NCBI GenBank assembly: GCA_003024785.1
Contig: PUQB01000571.1
Coordinates: forward strand, 62,001-126,000
DNA: 64,000 bases
Direction: 5' to 3'
Source: Selaginella tamariscina
Lineage: Eukaryota > Streptophyta > Lycopodiopsida > Selaginellales > Selaginellaceae
In this document: piece after piece, positions 1 through 13,000 of the stretch
Position numbering within the stretch: the first letter of the stretch is position 1
Layout of the letters: the number at the start of each line of letters is the position of its first letter
The notes under the pieces: generated by a model
What the model was told of the DNA's origin: nothing
Seen by the model: only the letters and a program-made list of their open reading frames with translations
Database searches by the model: none
Made by a program: the position numbers and the translations under genes

Positions 1-940
1 CTCTATTATTGCTTGTCGCCGTAAATACCGCTCCTCGCGTTCTCTTTGTTGTCTCTGCTTAATTTCTTCATATCTTTGGTGTTCTGTAAGAATACGTTGA
101 TAATCATCCATTCACTTACTACTATACGCTGCAGGTCCATCCTCATGGAATCTGCGGTGCACTGTCTTCCATCTCCGCAATAGATGCACTGATCGTTTTG
201 AGGACTCTCGCCTAACCTCAATCTTTTTCCTCCATCACATCTCCTTTGGGTATCTGCCTACCCATCCTGATAGAATCTACAAACACATTATCAATTACCT
301 ACTAACACGACCATCCCTTCGTTGTTGCCATATGTTGAGCCGTAAAATCCTACCCTCCATACATAGGTAGGATTGCCGTTGATAAACCTGTATTAAGGGT
401 CTACTGGAATAAGATAGAAACGTAATCAGACATCATAAAGTCAGGAAAAAGGGTAAGGATGGCAAGGTGTATAGCAGGTAGCAGTACTATTTATCCCATC
501 ACAGTACTGGGAAGAAGATCAGTATACTACATAACAGAAATACAAGTAAGAGATAGACGTATTGAAAGAGAAAGGAAACTTATATTAAGTCCGTGCACGG
601 CACATGGTACAAAATAACAGTATACTCGGGATACCCTTCTAGTCCTAAACTGGTATATTTATACCCGTACTCTGGATCCCGTACTAGCAGTTATCACAAT
701 TGCCTCTCAACCTTATCCATTCAGTTACTGTAACTCCTTATCCTTATCCAAACACGCTGTACTCCGATGGATCGTATTGCGGTGATGACCAATATTACGG
801 TATTGCGTTAGTAACTTTGTACTCCGATATATCCTTCCCACTCTCGGTTTTCCACAATATATATTGTTTTTGATATTTTCCCATTATATTGCCCATGAAA
901 TAACAAGAAATTCTACCAATGTCTAACTATGCTCCTAACA
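1..940 (-). mobile_element. LTR retrotransposon, 5' end (LTR, leader, gag start), runs off the left edge
   Basis: On the minus strand an ATG near position 111 opens a reading frame starting MDDYQRILTEHQRYEEI and rich in Glu, Arg and Gln, as expected for a gag N-terminus. Upstream of it lies a leader of about 220 bases and then an LTR (333-940) that begins TG and ends CA. The rest of the element is outside the window, so superfamily and state cannot be judged. The LTR matches the solo LTR at 44908-46405 in several blocks, including the TATA region, so the family is present at least twice here. Confidence 0.65.
333..940 (-). repeat. LTR of the left-edge retroelement
   Basis: In minus orientation the LTR starts TGTTAGGAGCATAG and ends GGCTCAACA. 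It has a GGGTATAAATA promoter-like box and blocks shared with 44908-46405, for example the CAAAAACAATATATAT stretch and the CCCGAGTATA / CCCGGGTATA stretch. It is about 608 bases long and lacks the 32-bp minisatellite found in the other copy. Confidence 0.65.
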
Positions 941-1094
941 GTGCCAAGCATCCTTCGGTTAATGAACTAGCCTCTAGCCTTCATTGGCATCTATGATCTA
1001 CACAAGAACACCACTAAAACTCAAAACTCATAGCTTTACTAAAAAAGACTAACAAGTGGAGAGAATACATTGTCAACGGGAAAAGTGACCAGGA

Positions 1095-3870
1095 GTGCCT
1101 AGTGATGGCATCAATGGTGAAAGCCACCTACTGAAACATGTCGATCTAGCTCAAGCTATTTGTCAATGTCAATTCTACATAGAAAGTCATGGTGTGGAAG
1201 GTAGATTCTTCAGTAGATCTAGTTTCTATAGGCACCTTCATGCAACACATACTTTCCAACCTGCAAATGTTGAAGCCGAGGAGGCAGAAGAGTGCCACAC
1301 TTTTGTTCAACCTGAAATGCATCAAGGAGGTGGTGAGGATGTGGGGTAGATCATACAAGCAATCAACAATTTCACCACATACTTCTCTAGTGAAAATATC
1401 GATGGTCCTCTAGATGAGAAGTTCGAAGATCTTTTGTCAAATTCAAATCCCCAAAATGTCGAAGAGACAGAAGGGGAGTGTGTTGTCTCTAAAATTAGTG
1501 GATCAATAACAACGCCCCTTTTGGAAACCATAGCGCTGAGGTTCTTGTTCCTACTATGCAGCCTATTCTACAATGGTCATGTGCTGAGATCTAAGATTCT
1601 ACAGGCTCTGTTCGGGACAAGGGAAGTAAGCTTTGCTCAAGTATTTTGTCCTTCATGGAGTGGTAGATTGGGGGAATTGAAGGTGTCTTGCTCTTCTAGA
1701 TCGTTGGATCATCTGCTTCTCTATCTAGGAATGCCAAAGCTAGAGAGACATGCACTGTGTTGTCACAAGGACGTTCCATCTTACACTTTTGGCGATAGAC
1801 TTGAGCATTGCGAGTGTAGGTAAGTAAAAAACTGGTGTTGTTGGGTTTACTGTTTTGCTATGGATTAGGGTTCCAAGACTAAGTTGTGCAGTCTACAAGG
1901 AGGAGTGTACATTTTGTGGAGTGGGAATCACCAGCACAGTCTCCTTCTACTACATCCCCATAGCATCACGTTTGCCCCTTAGATCGAAGGTAAAATCTAT
2001 TTGCTAGGATGATCTCCATCCATGGAGAGCAAGAGAGGCTGTTTTTGAAGCACCACCTAGAATACAAAAATTTGGGAGGGAAGTACTTGGAGGCAATAAA
2101 AAGCTTTCTTTGACCCAAGTCAACAATATGAATTGCTGATTCAATGTCCATCATGTGAAGAACACATGCGCATGTGGCAAGTCATAGATGCTTGCATGCA
2201 ATCTCTTCAACTTGATGGCAGAGGTATGTACAACATTTGGTGCCCACATTGTCTATATCCAGCTTTCATGCAGCAGGTCGGCTACTTACAAGAGATCCAC
2301 GGAACCTAGCAACGCAACTACATTGGGATAGCTTTTAGTCTGCAAAAACCAAACAAAGAAGTTTGGAGCAATGAATGTGAAGGTTTTGAACTTTGGGCTA
2401 GAGGGCACTCCAGCAGCAACCATGACTTTACCAGTCATGTATATTCGAAAGTCCGAATTCAAAGCTAGAACAGACAGTCTAGATGCATTCCTTGACCTAC
2501 TTGTGAAGGAGTTGATATTGTTGTTTGTTGAGGGTGTGGAAGTGGACTATGCACTTCATCCGCAAGAATATGGTGGTCTGCCCAGAAAATTCAAACAAAG
2601 AGTTCTACTTCTTGTCATCTCAGCTAATCATCCAGCCCAGTGCAAGTTGCTGAAACTGTCTGCATGTACTTTTTGGATTTAGATTTCTAATGTTTGTGTT
2701 TTGCTTGAGCGAATTATGGATGCCTTTAATTGTTCTATACTAGGTGGGAAATTTGCTTGTAGGAAATGCAAAACTCCTATGACTAAGGAACACAGTGGAA
2801 ACACAATGATATTTTGTGCAACTCACTGGAGCCCACGGAAGAAAGAAGCCTTAATGAGATTCATGCATCCATATCAAAGCTTGAATTTACCACAAAAGCA
2901 TCTTGTAAGTGGAAGTTGCAACAGATAGTGGAGTACATGGGCTATTCAACATTTATGGGTATGCAATAGTCAATTTCTCATTCAGTAAGCCATTTTCTAC
3001 TTTGGCTTGCAATGTGATTACCAGGTTGAACTTGCTGGATGTATCAACATTCGACGTGATGCACCTGTAGTGCTTAAATGTTTTGAAAATGTTCAATGAT
3101 AACGTTCTCTGTCAAGAAAGAAGTCATTCAAGCATGTGACATCACTAATGGCTTCTTTGTTGAACCACAGAACAAGTTGTATGAAAAAGGGCCATTGACC
3201 TAACCATCCTCTTACATGTTTAGGCTTATGGAAAGTGCAGGAACACCAACATTATGTTCAATGGTACCACACATACATATTGGACAGACTTCTTAACACA
3301 TAACACTTTCGGTTAGCTTACTTGCTTACTGAGGTGACGAGGGTTATTTTCAATTGGAGTAGAAGCTTTGGATGGACCGTGGAGACATTGGACCTTATGC
3401 GCAAGCACTGTAGTGCAGTTGAAGTTCTTTGGTTTCAACTATTTGGTGCTCATCAGTCAATTCTTATGCATGCTTTCGGAAGAGGCATATGTGCAATAAC
3501 ATTTATAAGTACGGTTCATCTACTAATACTTGGTGTTATGGATTTGAATCGGACTTCAAAGTCCTTAATGCGACAAAGACAAATAACATGCAAATGGAAA
3601 TGACATTCACGAAGGCACACCTTAGGTACTAATCTTGTGTTGTTTTTAGTCTAAAATTTACTCATGTGCATAGGTATTTTCTTACAAGTTTTGAGGAGGA
3701 GGCCATGGCAGAAAGAGATGGGAAGCTAACACTAGAACGTTTCAAAGTGCTCCTAAACAATAGGTTCGTGAGTCCCCAATCTGGACAGTCCAATAACAGC
3801 AGGGTGTACGTGAAAAACGGAATGATTGTGGCTTTATGCATACTATCCATCACAATAGTATGCAGACATG
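1095..3870 (+). pseudogene. CACTA-like (TNP2/Transposase_21-type) transposase remnant, copy A
   Basis: Separate short reading frames in order resemble the proteins of copies B (33.7 kb) and C (47.6-54.3 kb). At 1095-1349 there is a Cys-rich N-terminal piece (CQCQF..., then SRSSFYRHLHATH) like the zinc-binding start of CACTA transposases. At 1700-1823 is YLGMPKLERHALCCHKD. At 2371-2682 a block contains LPVMYIRKSEF and VLLLVISANHPAQCKLL. At 2744-2928 there is GGKFACRKCKTPM, matching the position of the Cys motif that follows the catalytic region in TNP2. At 3322-3620 is FGAHQSILMHAFG, aligned to FGENQSILEHMMG in copy C. At 3666-3830 a C-terminal piece follows. The frames change repeatedly and some gaps may be introns, so this is a decayed DNA transposon gene, clearly older than B and C. 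The CACTA assignment rests on motif order, not on a database search. Confidence 0.6.
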
Positions 3871-3899
3871 AGAAGAAATGAACATTCATCTCCAAGAAC

Positions 3900-5044
3900 A
3901 AGATCTCCTGAGTATATCTTGGATGGTGAGAAAGAACCAACGGATATATTTAAAGATCTAAAAATAACTGATTCTATTTTAAGAAGGAATATTCTAGAGA
4001 AAAAGGAAGGTTTTTAGCTCAAATATATTCCTCGTTATTTAAAAGTATAAACACATATAGTACTACTACTTGTTTAAAAGGCTTTTGCAGAAATGAGAAC
4101 ATTAATATAACAATATAATTTTCATCTTTTTTATAAATAGTTTTATCATCACATATGCTCCTGTTAATAAATTAGGTTTTAATTAATCATGCCACATCAT
4201 GCCCTAGATATATAAGTGTTTAAGCATAATCGCCTTTTTCAAATTGGTTTATAATTAATGATAATAAAATAGAATAATTTAATAGTTTAATTAATAATAT
4301 TATTGTCGGACATGGGAGCATTTCCATATTGGCGGCCGGATGGCCCTGCACGTTACTAATCCACGGTTTGCGTGAATTTTCCCAGTTCAAATATTAATTT
4401 TGAATACATTAGGTTCTTATGCTTCTGGGGTAACATTCTAGTTAATTATAAATTTATAAAATATTAAAATTTGTTCAGTTATTTAGTAATTTGATCTTTA
4501 ATATACTAATTTTAATTCGTTTAAGTTTCTTAATTATTTATAATTTAAACTACTGCATGGCTTGCTCACTGAAATAATTTATAAAATATTGAATATGTTA
4601 AGTTATTTAGTAAGTTGATCTTTGAAATGACATTTTAATTCGCTTAAGTTTCTTAATTATTTATAATTATTAAGTTTAGTAAATAATCATGTTAACATGG
4701 GAATGCGTTGTGAACAGTGATTTCTGTGTACATGAAAGTTATGCCATGTTAACAAGTGCCATTGTTTGAGAAAGAATCCTTGAGAAAATGGGTTTGTATA
4801 TATATTTGATTCACAAGAATACCCATTAATTCATATGCCTAAATTGTATGAAATTCAAGGCTTTCTTGGTAATTAAGGTTATTTCGTGAAGGGACATAGA
4901 CAATGGAATTTCTATCATATATTGTAAATTAAGTTGTCCTATGGTTAAGAAAAGTGGCAATCATATAAAAAAGATAAATTGGTTATAGAATTTTAAAATT
5001 CTTTCTTAATTATGTTTTCTTTAAAGTGCTCGTGATGGTGAGGA
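3900..5044. other. AT-rich intergenic DNA
   Basis: No credible reading frame. It is very AT-rich apart from a short GC-rich patch near 4305-4380. It contains the 123-bp tandem duplication listed separately. Confidence 0.6.
4440..4680. repeat. Imperfect tandem duplication, period about 123 bp
   Basis: Two copies share the blocks ATTTATAAAATATT, GTTATTTAGTAA, TTGATCTTT and TTAAGTTTCTTAATTATT. The TTAAGTTTCT block lies at 4521 and again at 4644. The copies differ by scattered substitutions. Confidence 0.75.
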
Positions 5045-6716
5045 TGTCAGAGTTTTAACCCGAAAGGCTAACACGTGGCAACGCATGGCCGCCAAGTGGC
5101 CCTCCGGCATCAATTCCCTGTGTGAGCAATGCTAAGTCTTCCAAGATGACCCTGACTCAAATGCCTAGTTAAACAAAAGACTTAGAGTCCTACCCTAAGT
5201 CCCTTATAATGACCATCCCCCGAACCCTAGAGGATATCCTGAGTAAACTTTAAGATCCTATCCTAGTAGACCTAGACAAGCTTATGCGCTAACCCCAAAA
5301 GGAGGTGTGTCTCACACATGCCCCCGTGGCAGAGCTAAGCATCGTTACTTACCCCTTGAGAAATCACCCTCATCAAGGGGTACAACCCCTTTAGGGTGAC
5401 AAGGGGTACCCTGAACCACAACTAACTATAAGGGTTTAAGTGGCCAAGTCATACCTTAGACCTAGTGCTAGTACTTAGTAAGGACATAAGTGTGCGCCTT
5501 AAGCGGATATGAATGTTCTATTAAATAAACTCCCTAAGGCTAGGTTTAAATAACCCTAAGTACATGACCTTGCAAGTGTCTCATTAGGGCTTCTGCTATT
5601 GAGCTTAGGTTGTTCAACCCTTAGATCCTAAGAAGAACACCAGTGTGCCAAAGCCCACCTAGTTACAAGACTTAACCTTCCTTGAACGGATCCATAAGGT
5701 TTAGCACCTAGTGCGAGCACAAGCATGCTTGTTTATTAGAGTATCCAACCCTTGGCAACAAACTCATGACACAACCCCAAAGGGCGTGCCTTGAGCATTG
5801 TATTGTGTGATGTGTAGCCCAGTGTCACATCTCCATGTGACATTGCCTTCCACGATGTGGGCTATCATGCCGTAGCCCTTAAATTCAAGAGTTGCACAAG
5901 TGCCACAAACGTGGCTCCTAAAGGCCAACTCTAGAACCCTTAGTCAACTCTTAAGAACTAGGTAATATAAACCTGTCAAACAAATCCCATGCCCACGGTT
6001 GGACAAGGACATGAATGTGCCTTGCTTGGCCATGAGTTCTACACCTAGCTTGACGTGAAGGAGGCTGGAGACAAGCCTCAACCTCTGCCTCTTGGAACGT
6101 GCATTCCAACAAACCTTCCAAGCATGGATTTACCAACGTTAAAGGTCAAGTACCCCGAAGGTGGGACATACCCCTGTCATATGGAAGTTAGGGCGGCACA
6201 ACAAAGGGTTGTACTTTAATGACACAAGCTAAAGCGTGCACTGGCAGAAGAGCAACGAACTCAGTCATGAACCTAAGAGCTCTCCTACATGTACTACTTA
6301 ATATATGTGACAGAGCCCCTCCTTGTTTTCCTGTTTACTTAAGTGGGTTGGCATGGAATCTCATTCCCAAGGGAATATACTTGATGAGTTAATTAATGAC
6401 CCATTAACTCTAAACCTTAAGCCGAGGGGTTTATGGCGTGGGATTAGTAACCCTAGAGTTAGGTCAACCCTAAGGCATATTTGACATTGAACTCATCGGA
6501 ACCACCCAAAAACTTAATTAGAACACAAAAAACTAGGGTAAGAGTTTTTTAAAAGGTAAGTGCTACTTTGGCTTAGAGTTTCTCGCGATATTTAAGGACA
6601 GTCGACCGGTCTACCCTTAAACACCTAAGTGCACTAAGTAGGGTTGTGCACATAGCTCGGTAGGTAACAACAGTCAACGTCCAAAGTAAAGAGAAGTCAT
6701 AGTAAAAACTATGACA
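5045..6716. mobile_element. Solo LTR of a gypsy-like family (about 1.67 kb)
   Basis: The segment starts TGTCAGAGTTTT and ends AAAACTATGACA, giving TGTCA...TGACA termini. It is flanked by the near-identical 5-mers GAGGA and AAGGA. Its last 560 bases match 62140-62634, where the same terminus abuts a polypurine tract and a gypsy element on the minus strand. Shared blocks include CCGAAGGTGGGAC, GTTAGGGCGGCACAA, ATGTGACAGAGCCCC and AGTCATAGTAAAAACTATG. No coding parts lie inside, so this is read as a solo LTR. The GC content is higher than in the surroundings. Confidence 0.6.
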
Positions 6717-7440
6717 AAGGAGCTCAATTATAAGGATAATGAGTAGGAGAGATTTAATTGTGTGATACTTGTACTAAAAGGCAAGTGGTGAGTGTAGCCA
6801 AGGGAGGCAATGTGCACAAAAGTCCATGAGTGAAGTACATGGTCATGTAGGTGTGATAATAGTAGCATGTGTGCTACTGGTGTGTGAGAGAAAGATCACT
6901 GATGGAGGCAGTGAATGGTATCTCAAGTGGGTATTATTCTTAATCAAAATCCTACCATCAGAAGTGCTATAAAGAGTATATATAGAGGAAGTACTTAAGA
7001 AGAAAGGAATGAAAAGAAAGCTGTTTTTAGAAGTACAAGGAAGGAAATCCTGAGTACCAAGAAGTGTCACTGAGTATCAAAAGGAAGGACCAAGATAGTT
7101 GTAGTGAAGACACAGTAACAAATAAGGAAGGAACAGTGTTAAACGTAGAAAGTTAGGAACATAGGACATCTTACTGTGGAAAGAATAAAGGTAGGAAGGT
7201 CCATAGCTAGTTTGAAAGAAAGGCTGCATAGGAAGAAAATCCTTACAGAGAGGAAAAGGATAAAGGAAAAAACAAAAGGACATATTGGAAGGAAAAGGAT
7301 GACATGGCAAGAATAGGAAATGGAAGTCTCGAAAAAGAAGGACTGTTACAATAGCAGTTGGAGCTGATGTGACAATGGAGATATGGGGAGTAGGTAGGTA
7401 TGGGAAAAGAGGGATTTTTTCCATATGGGAGTCTTCCCAC
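6717..7440. other. Purine-skewed tract without genes
   Basis: The plus strand is strongly A+G-rich (AAGGAAGGA, GAAGAAAGGAA and similar). The minus-strand reading frames here are low-complexity Phe/Leu/Pro/Ser-rich shadows of that bias. It starts right after the solo LTR and stops abruptly near 7440, where ordinary AT-rich DNA resumes. Confidence 0.6.
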
Positions 7441-9347
7441 TTACTTTAATTGTGTTCTTTTATCTTGAACAAATATATTTAATTTTTCTATACTTGAAGT
7501 TTCTTAAACAAAGTTTAAACTTCACATAAATTCTTAAAATATACTGTAGTTGTTCATAGTCTTAAAGCAAGTGTGCTTATAACGACTTTAAATGTTGAGT
7601 TCTATGATACCCATGTAGAATAAACAAAGCAATTCGTGAATACAAATTCTATTTTAATATGTAACATACATATGTATTATATGTGATCAGTGGCTATGAT
7701 TGCTTCATAAGTTTGCATGTTCCTAATGGAAACATAACCAACTCCCTAAGTGAATAGAATAGAGGTCCTACTATACTATGTTGTACGCTTGTACTATATA
7801 TCAACAATGGGAGTAAGTAATATAAAAGTTTAATGAGGCCATACAAGTAGCAAGTAAAATCTAACGTAACCATTAAAACCATTATAGCTTTAACATAATT
7901 AATAATTTAAAAGCAATGTGTAAATCAATACTAATTAAGAAGCCCATCCATGTAACCCTTTTATAGATTATTCAGTTCATAAATATAACCTTTCTCTATT
8001 CCCTAATATATCAAGAACCTAAAGGTTATTTTGGCTTTGTAATGTGACCTAAACCATAATTCATTATTTGCCTAGTTACTGCTTTTTTCCAACCTATTTC
8101 ATAATGAAATAGTAAAGAAATTGTGTTTCAAATATGTGAACTATCATAATAAACATTGTGTCGTCCTATTAATTAGATAACTATATCTTATCTTTCAAAA
8201 AACAAAAACCATATCATAATTAAATAAGCATACAAATGTTCTTCATTATATTTAGGAAAGTTAATGTCATAAAATGTATATTAAAAATAATTATTTTAAG
8301 AATCCTCTTGTAACAACCTTATATACTTAATCAAGCTAGCTTCATATTTAAAACTTGTTATGGGTGACTCCTCAAGCATGCATGTACTAAAATGAATCCG
8401 GCTTAGTGCTATTGAAATGTACATGAAGATGAAGGTTAAGGCTAGTTGAAGCTCTCCAAAAACTAAGGAAGAGGAAAGACTAATGAGAAACCGACTAAGC
8501 TAATTAAATGTGGGACTCTATGGTGTTTTTGCAATATGAGAACTCAAGTTTAATCAATACAACCACCCTTTAAACCAAGCATATTATAATTATAATTTCA
8601 CATCATTGTATACACTTATTTATTATGTTATATATTAGTAATACCACAAGAAATTAAAAAGTCCTACTTTTCGTATAAATATAATAATTTTTAGCAAGGT
8701 TTAAAAATAAATAGTTTTTTCCCAACTTACATATTTCTTGGTAGTTCATAAAATACCATTTGATGATTTAGAAAAATTTTAAAAAAAATATTAAGGCAAA
8801 AACAAATTAAGTTAAACACAATTGGATTTATTTGCTACCATAGTGTAGAACAATGATGACAATGCATCACACTACAAATGAAAATTTATAAATTTTAATA
8901 TTTAAATTAGCAATGAAATTTACATTTAAACATGAAAATCCTACTATTAATGTTAAAATTAAAATTTAAAATTTAAATATATATTATAAATTTAATGTTA
9001 AAATCAATAATGTGATTTTAATTAAATATAATATATATACAATACTTTAAATTAAACTATGCAACATATAATTTAAAAATAAAAAAATAGCATATATTTT
9101 TTCTAAGTTTGATTGCAGTAAAACTAGATGAAGAATAACTATAATAATATAGTATATTGATATTTTTCTTATGCGTGGTAGATCTACATCATCTAGAGGG
9201 TTTATCAACCTATATATTAATAATATCTTGTGATTTAACAAAATGCTTATCATTCTATTACAAAATGCTTATATTCTACTTAATATGTAATTAACAAACA
9301 AAGAGCATATATATATATCAATCTTAACAAGGCTATTAGTACAGTTA

Positions 9348-9409
9348 CCTTCTATAAATTTTTAAGCTTTAAATTTTAATTATAATATACATGAAAAGCT
9401 TAATAAAAA
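9348..9409 (+). repeat. Dispersed repeat, also at 12930-12991
   Basis: A stretch of about 60 bases from CCTTCTATA through TTTTTAAGCTTTAAATTTTA to TAATATACATGAAAAG recurs almost identically at 12930-12991 in the same orientation. Only a few bases differ. Confidence 0.8.
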
Positions 9410-9479
9410 AACTCAAAAAAAGAATGAAAAATTATTACTTTCTAACGTGCAATAGAACCAACGGTCATACTTGAAATAC

Positions 9480-9575
9480 TCTGATGGTTTATTTATAACA
9501 TGTAATATATAGATCCGGTGGTTTATTTATAACACGTAATAAAATCTGATGGTTCATGGTAACACGTATGAACTA
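9480..9575 (+). repeat. Short tandem repeat, about 3 units of 40-46 bp
   Basis: The units read TCTGATGGTTTATTTATAAC, TCCGGTGGTTTATTTATAAC and TCTGATGGTTCATGGTAACA. Each is followed by a variant of ACGTAAT or ATGTAAT. Confidence 0.65.
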
Positions 9576-9711
9576 TGTGACTTGTATATAAAACTAGGTA
9601 GTTAACATAGGCATGTGGTCGGAGGAACTAGGGCAAACTCTCAAATCATTTTGCCTAGAAATTTGTGCATTTTACACTTTTATCTCTGCATAACTCGTGT
9701 CTAACTTAAAT

Positions 9712-10031
9712 ATGTCAACTCTTGGTGAGAATTCAAGTGCAGCTGTTCAATGGGTAGTTGTGCCCACTGTGTTCGTGAGTGAGGAAACTAGTAATCCTCC
9801 CAATTTCAATCACATTATCCCGAGTATTACTTTGGAATCAGAAGCTGATGCTTCAGCAGCTGATGCAGCATATGCTTGAACACATATAAAAAGCTTGAAG
9901 TCATTAACACATTGGCATGCAACCATAAGTTTCATAAAGACTGTTTATCTACATGGCTACGGAGGAGATTAACATGTCCCTTGTGTAGTGAGGCTGTAGG
10001 GATAAAACTATCCATTTATGACAAGCAATAA
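9712..10031 (+). pseudogene. Broken RING-H2 zinc-finger gene (E3 ubiquitin ligase type)
   Basis: An ATG at 9712 opens a frame (MSTLGENSSAAVQWV...) that stops at 9877-9879. In another frame, directly after that stop, runs KLEVINTLACNHKFHKDCLS, followed by TWLRRRLTCPLCSEAVG, ending at a TAA at 10029-10031. That is the second half of a RING-H2 domain: Cys-x-His-x2-His-x2-Cys, then Trp, then Cys-Pro-x-Cys. The first Cys-x2-Cys pair should sit just before KLEVI, but it is missing, apparently by a deletion with a frameshift around 9877. RING-H2 proteins recruit E2 enzymes for ubiquitin transfer. This copy cannot bind the first zinc, so it is a pseudogene unless an unseen upstream exon supplies the pair. 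The acidic Ala/Ser-rich N-terminal piece is not recognisable by itself. Confidence 0.75.
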
Positions 10032-13000
10032 AAATTGTATGCACCCTTGAGTGTGGAGGTTTTTAAGTACTATAGTAGGTTTATACTTTCTATACTTAGC
10101 TTATTAGAGCCCATTCTAAAATCATGCAAACTATGTTTATTTGAAGTGAATTTTATTATGTTTTAATATTATTGAGTGGAGATGTAAGTACTTTGTGCAC
10201 ACGACAACATTATATGTCTCTAGCAAAAAAATTTTGACCACAACAAGTTTAATCTAAATCTTGTTTTCTGATCACTACTTTAAATTACTGGCATATGGAT
10301 AATAACAAACCCTTGGTGAATAACATCATGATTATTATAGTTTAATATTATATATATCAAACAAACAAATAAATAACTATATAACTAACTTCACTATTTT
10401 ATTATTTGTATTATACATACATATATATAACAGAGTTATATCAACTTATACATATATATCTTATAAAGCTAAGTACATAGCATGTAAATTAATATAAATA
10501 CAATGCTTATACTCCAAAGAAGTTGTACATATTTGGCTGCATGTTGATTTGCAGCAACTGTATTTTGATATGATTATGCATTTTGTAAAATGTTAGTAAA
10601 TGTAGTATATAATGGATGCATTATCTTAAATTATAAACTATACCACTCTAGATATTTATGTTTTGTCATAATACATATATGTATCCACAAGATGTAGTGC
10701 CTTATTTTTGCAAGCGTGGTTGTATTTCCAAGCCGCATTTGTACCTCATTTCCAATAACAAATCCACATGCTTTTCACATTTTAATAGTCAATTATATTA
10801 ATTAAGTTCTCTAAATATTATTACTTCTTTAATTAATTAAAAATAATATTCTTCAATCGTGTACTCATGAATATGTAATTAATGTATTGTAAGTCAAATT
10901 TTATTTTTAATAGCTAACGTTCTTGTAACGGGTTTAATTAATTTTAGGGTTTATGGCATAGGAGGCCGAAAGCATGCATAACTTTTAGCAAGTTGTTAAG
11001 AAGATTCTTGACGCATTCATTTAGTGCACATTAAATTATAGACGACTTTATAGGTCTTGGGAAATCTGGTCATTGAAATTTACATTGTTAGATTGTTTAA
11101 TCTTATTAGAAAATTATTATTACAAAGAGATACAATCTTTCTAAAAAGTGAAATGTGACTAGATGCATTATCGGTTTTAGACTTGGCACAACCCAATGGG
11201 TTATATGTTCCAAGTTCGGATGGCCTACCCTATGTGTCACTATAACTATGACACACACGCATGCATGGTGATTATTGGATGATCACAATGAAGCAAAGGT
11301 ACTTTGTTTTTAAATGCTTGCTCACTAAAGGGATTTCCAAATTACTTTTAACTAATCACTAATTAGTAAAGATCACACACGCACCTATGCACACACGCAT
11401 GCTCAAACTTCACATGTTTCCAGCTTGCCATTATCTTTAACTTATATATATTTACAGGTTGGGCTCTAGAATGAATTCAAGCATACACGTTGCACTGTCG
11501 ATGTGTTTTGAGTGGAACATCCATTTTATATCTAGTCAACTAAAAAATTCATGGGTTGCTAATTGTATTCCCCATGTACTTATGGACCTTGTTCAGGTGG
11601 CCTTGCATAAGTGTAGATTGGCTATGCAAAGCTTCATGCACAACCATGTCATTATCATTGCTCTCATTGCAAGGTAGCAATCGATGTAAATTTCCTTTCA
11701 CTTTGATATCTTTGTTTCTCAAGCTTGCTCTTTGTCCTCATCGTGATCATGAGTTCCATGCTGTGTTGCCTTAGACTCCAATGAGGAGATAACTAGATTC
11801 AATTTGCATGTTGTGTAAGTCTTACATGTACATGTGATATGTACTTTAGGAATGGTCCTTTGGACCATCTACTTTTTATTCCTCTTCATTTCATTCCGTA
11901 GTATGTTTCTCCTCTAATCCTAACTTTGTATCTTTTAATTTTAATAAAGAGACTTTATTAGGTCAATGTGAAGAGGTTATTAAAGAGAATATACATAAAA
12001 TGAAATAAACAATTCACAGAGAGTTTTGGAATGTTTATAAGTAACTTACATGATATATTTGACAAAGGAGTAAGGCGTAATATAAAGGTTATACATTCTT
12101 GTACACAAACAATACCTATTAGTGGGAACAAAGTTTTAAAAATAAGTAAATCGCTATACTTGAATGTAAAGATTTTATTTTGAAAAATACATAACCAACA
12201 ATTCATTTGTTTGATAAATTGCCAACAAAACATAATGGTAAAGTAATTCAATAAAAAGAAAAGTTTTTAAATGAGCACATGAATTGAGCTTATGAGTTAA
12301 TATAGAAGTTATTCACGTTTTGCACATCGATGTAACAAAAAAAAAACGTTTGAGCTAAATTAGGTAAGAGTTTGTATGATATAGATCTATATTATGATTA
12401 TGTATGATTATGTATGAAGACTTTAAAAAGCATACTAAATCAGGTTTTCAATTATATAAACTTGTTTGCTTGTTTTCCATCAATAATATAAATGCCAAAT
12501 GTGATATTCTTAATTTTCAACCAACACTTAAACTTTATATAAATCCTTTAAATATCATTATTGAAAAGAAATTTTAAACACTCTTTTTCATTTTTTTTTT
12601 ATATTTGATATCATTAATAATGGATTCTTTATAAAATATACTGAATATTTCTTATATTTGGCTAGAATATGTTGGCATGTGGCCTAAAGTATAACATATA
12701 TAATTTGTTGATTAAAGATTTTAATATTTCATTGAATTAATTTCTTCTTGCACAGTACAGGTGTAAAAGTAGGAAACTCAAGGTTGCAACAGTGCCTTGA
12801 TTGCCTTCTAAGGAAGCATAGTTTATGTATACTGAAGCCGATCAAATTATATCTTCCTTGTTGGATTTCCAACCAAAAATATGCAACCTTCCTCCTTTTA
12901 ATGAATGAATGAATGCAGCATCAATGGTTACCTTCTATACATTTTTAAGCTTTAAATTTTAATTATAATATACATGAAAAGTTTAATAAAATGCATATGA

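Larger units (their letters stand above)
7441..9711. other. AT-rich intergenic DNA
   Basis: No supported gene. Mostly A/T runs. It holds one short dispersed repeat (9348-9409) and a small tandem repeat (9480-9575). Confidence 0.6.

Noticed and set aside
7077-7440. Minus-strand frames of 115 and 65 codons, Phe/Leu/Pro-rich, like membrane segments
   Set aside because: They are products of the purine skew of the opposite strand and show no start context or family resemblance.
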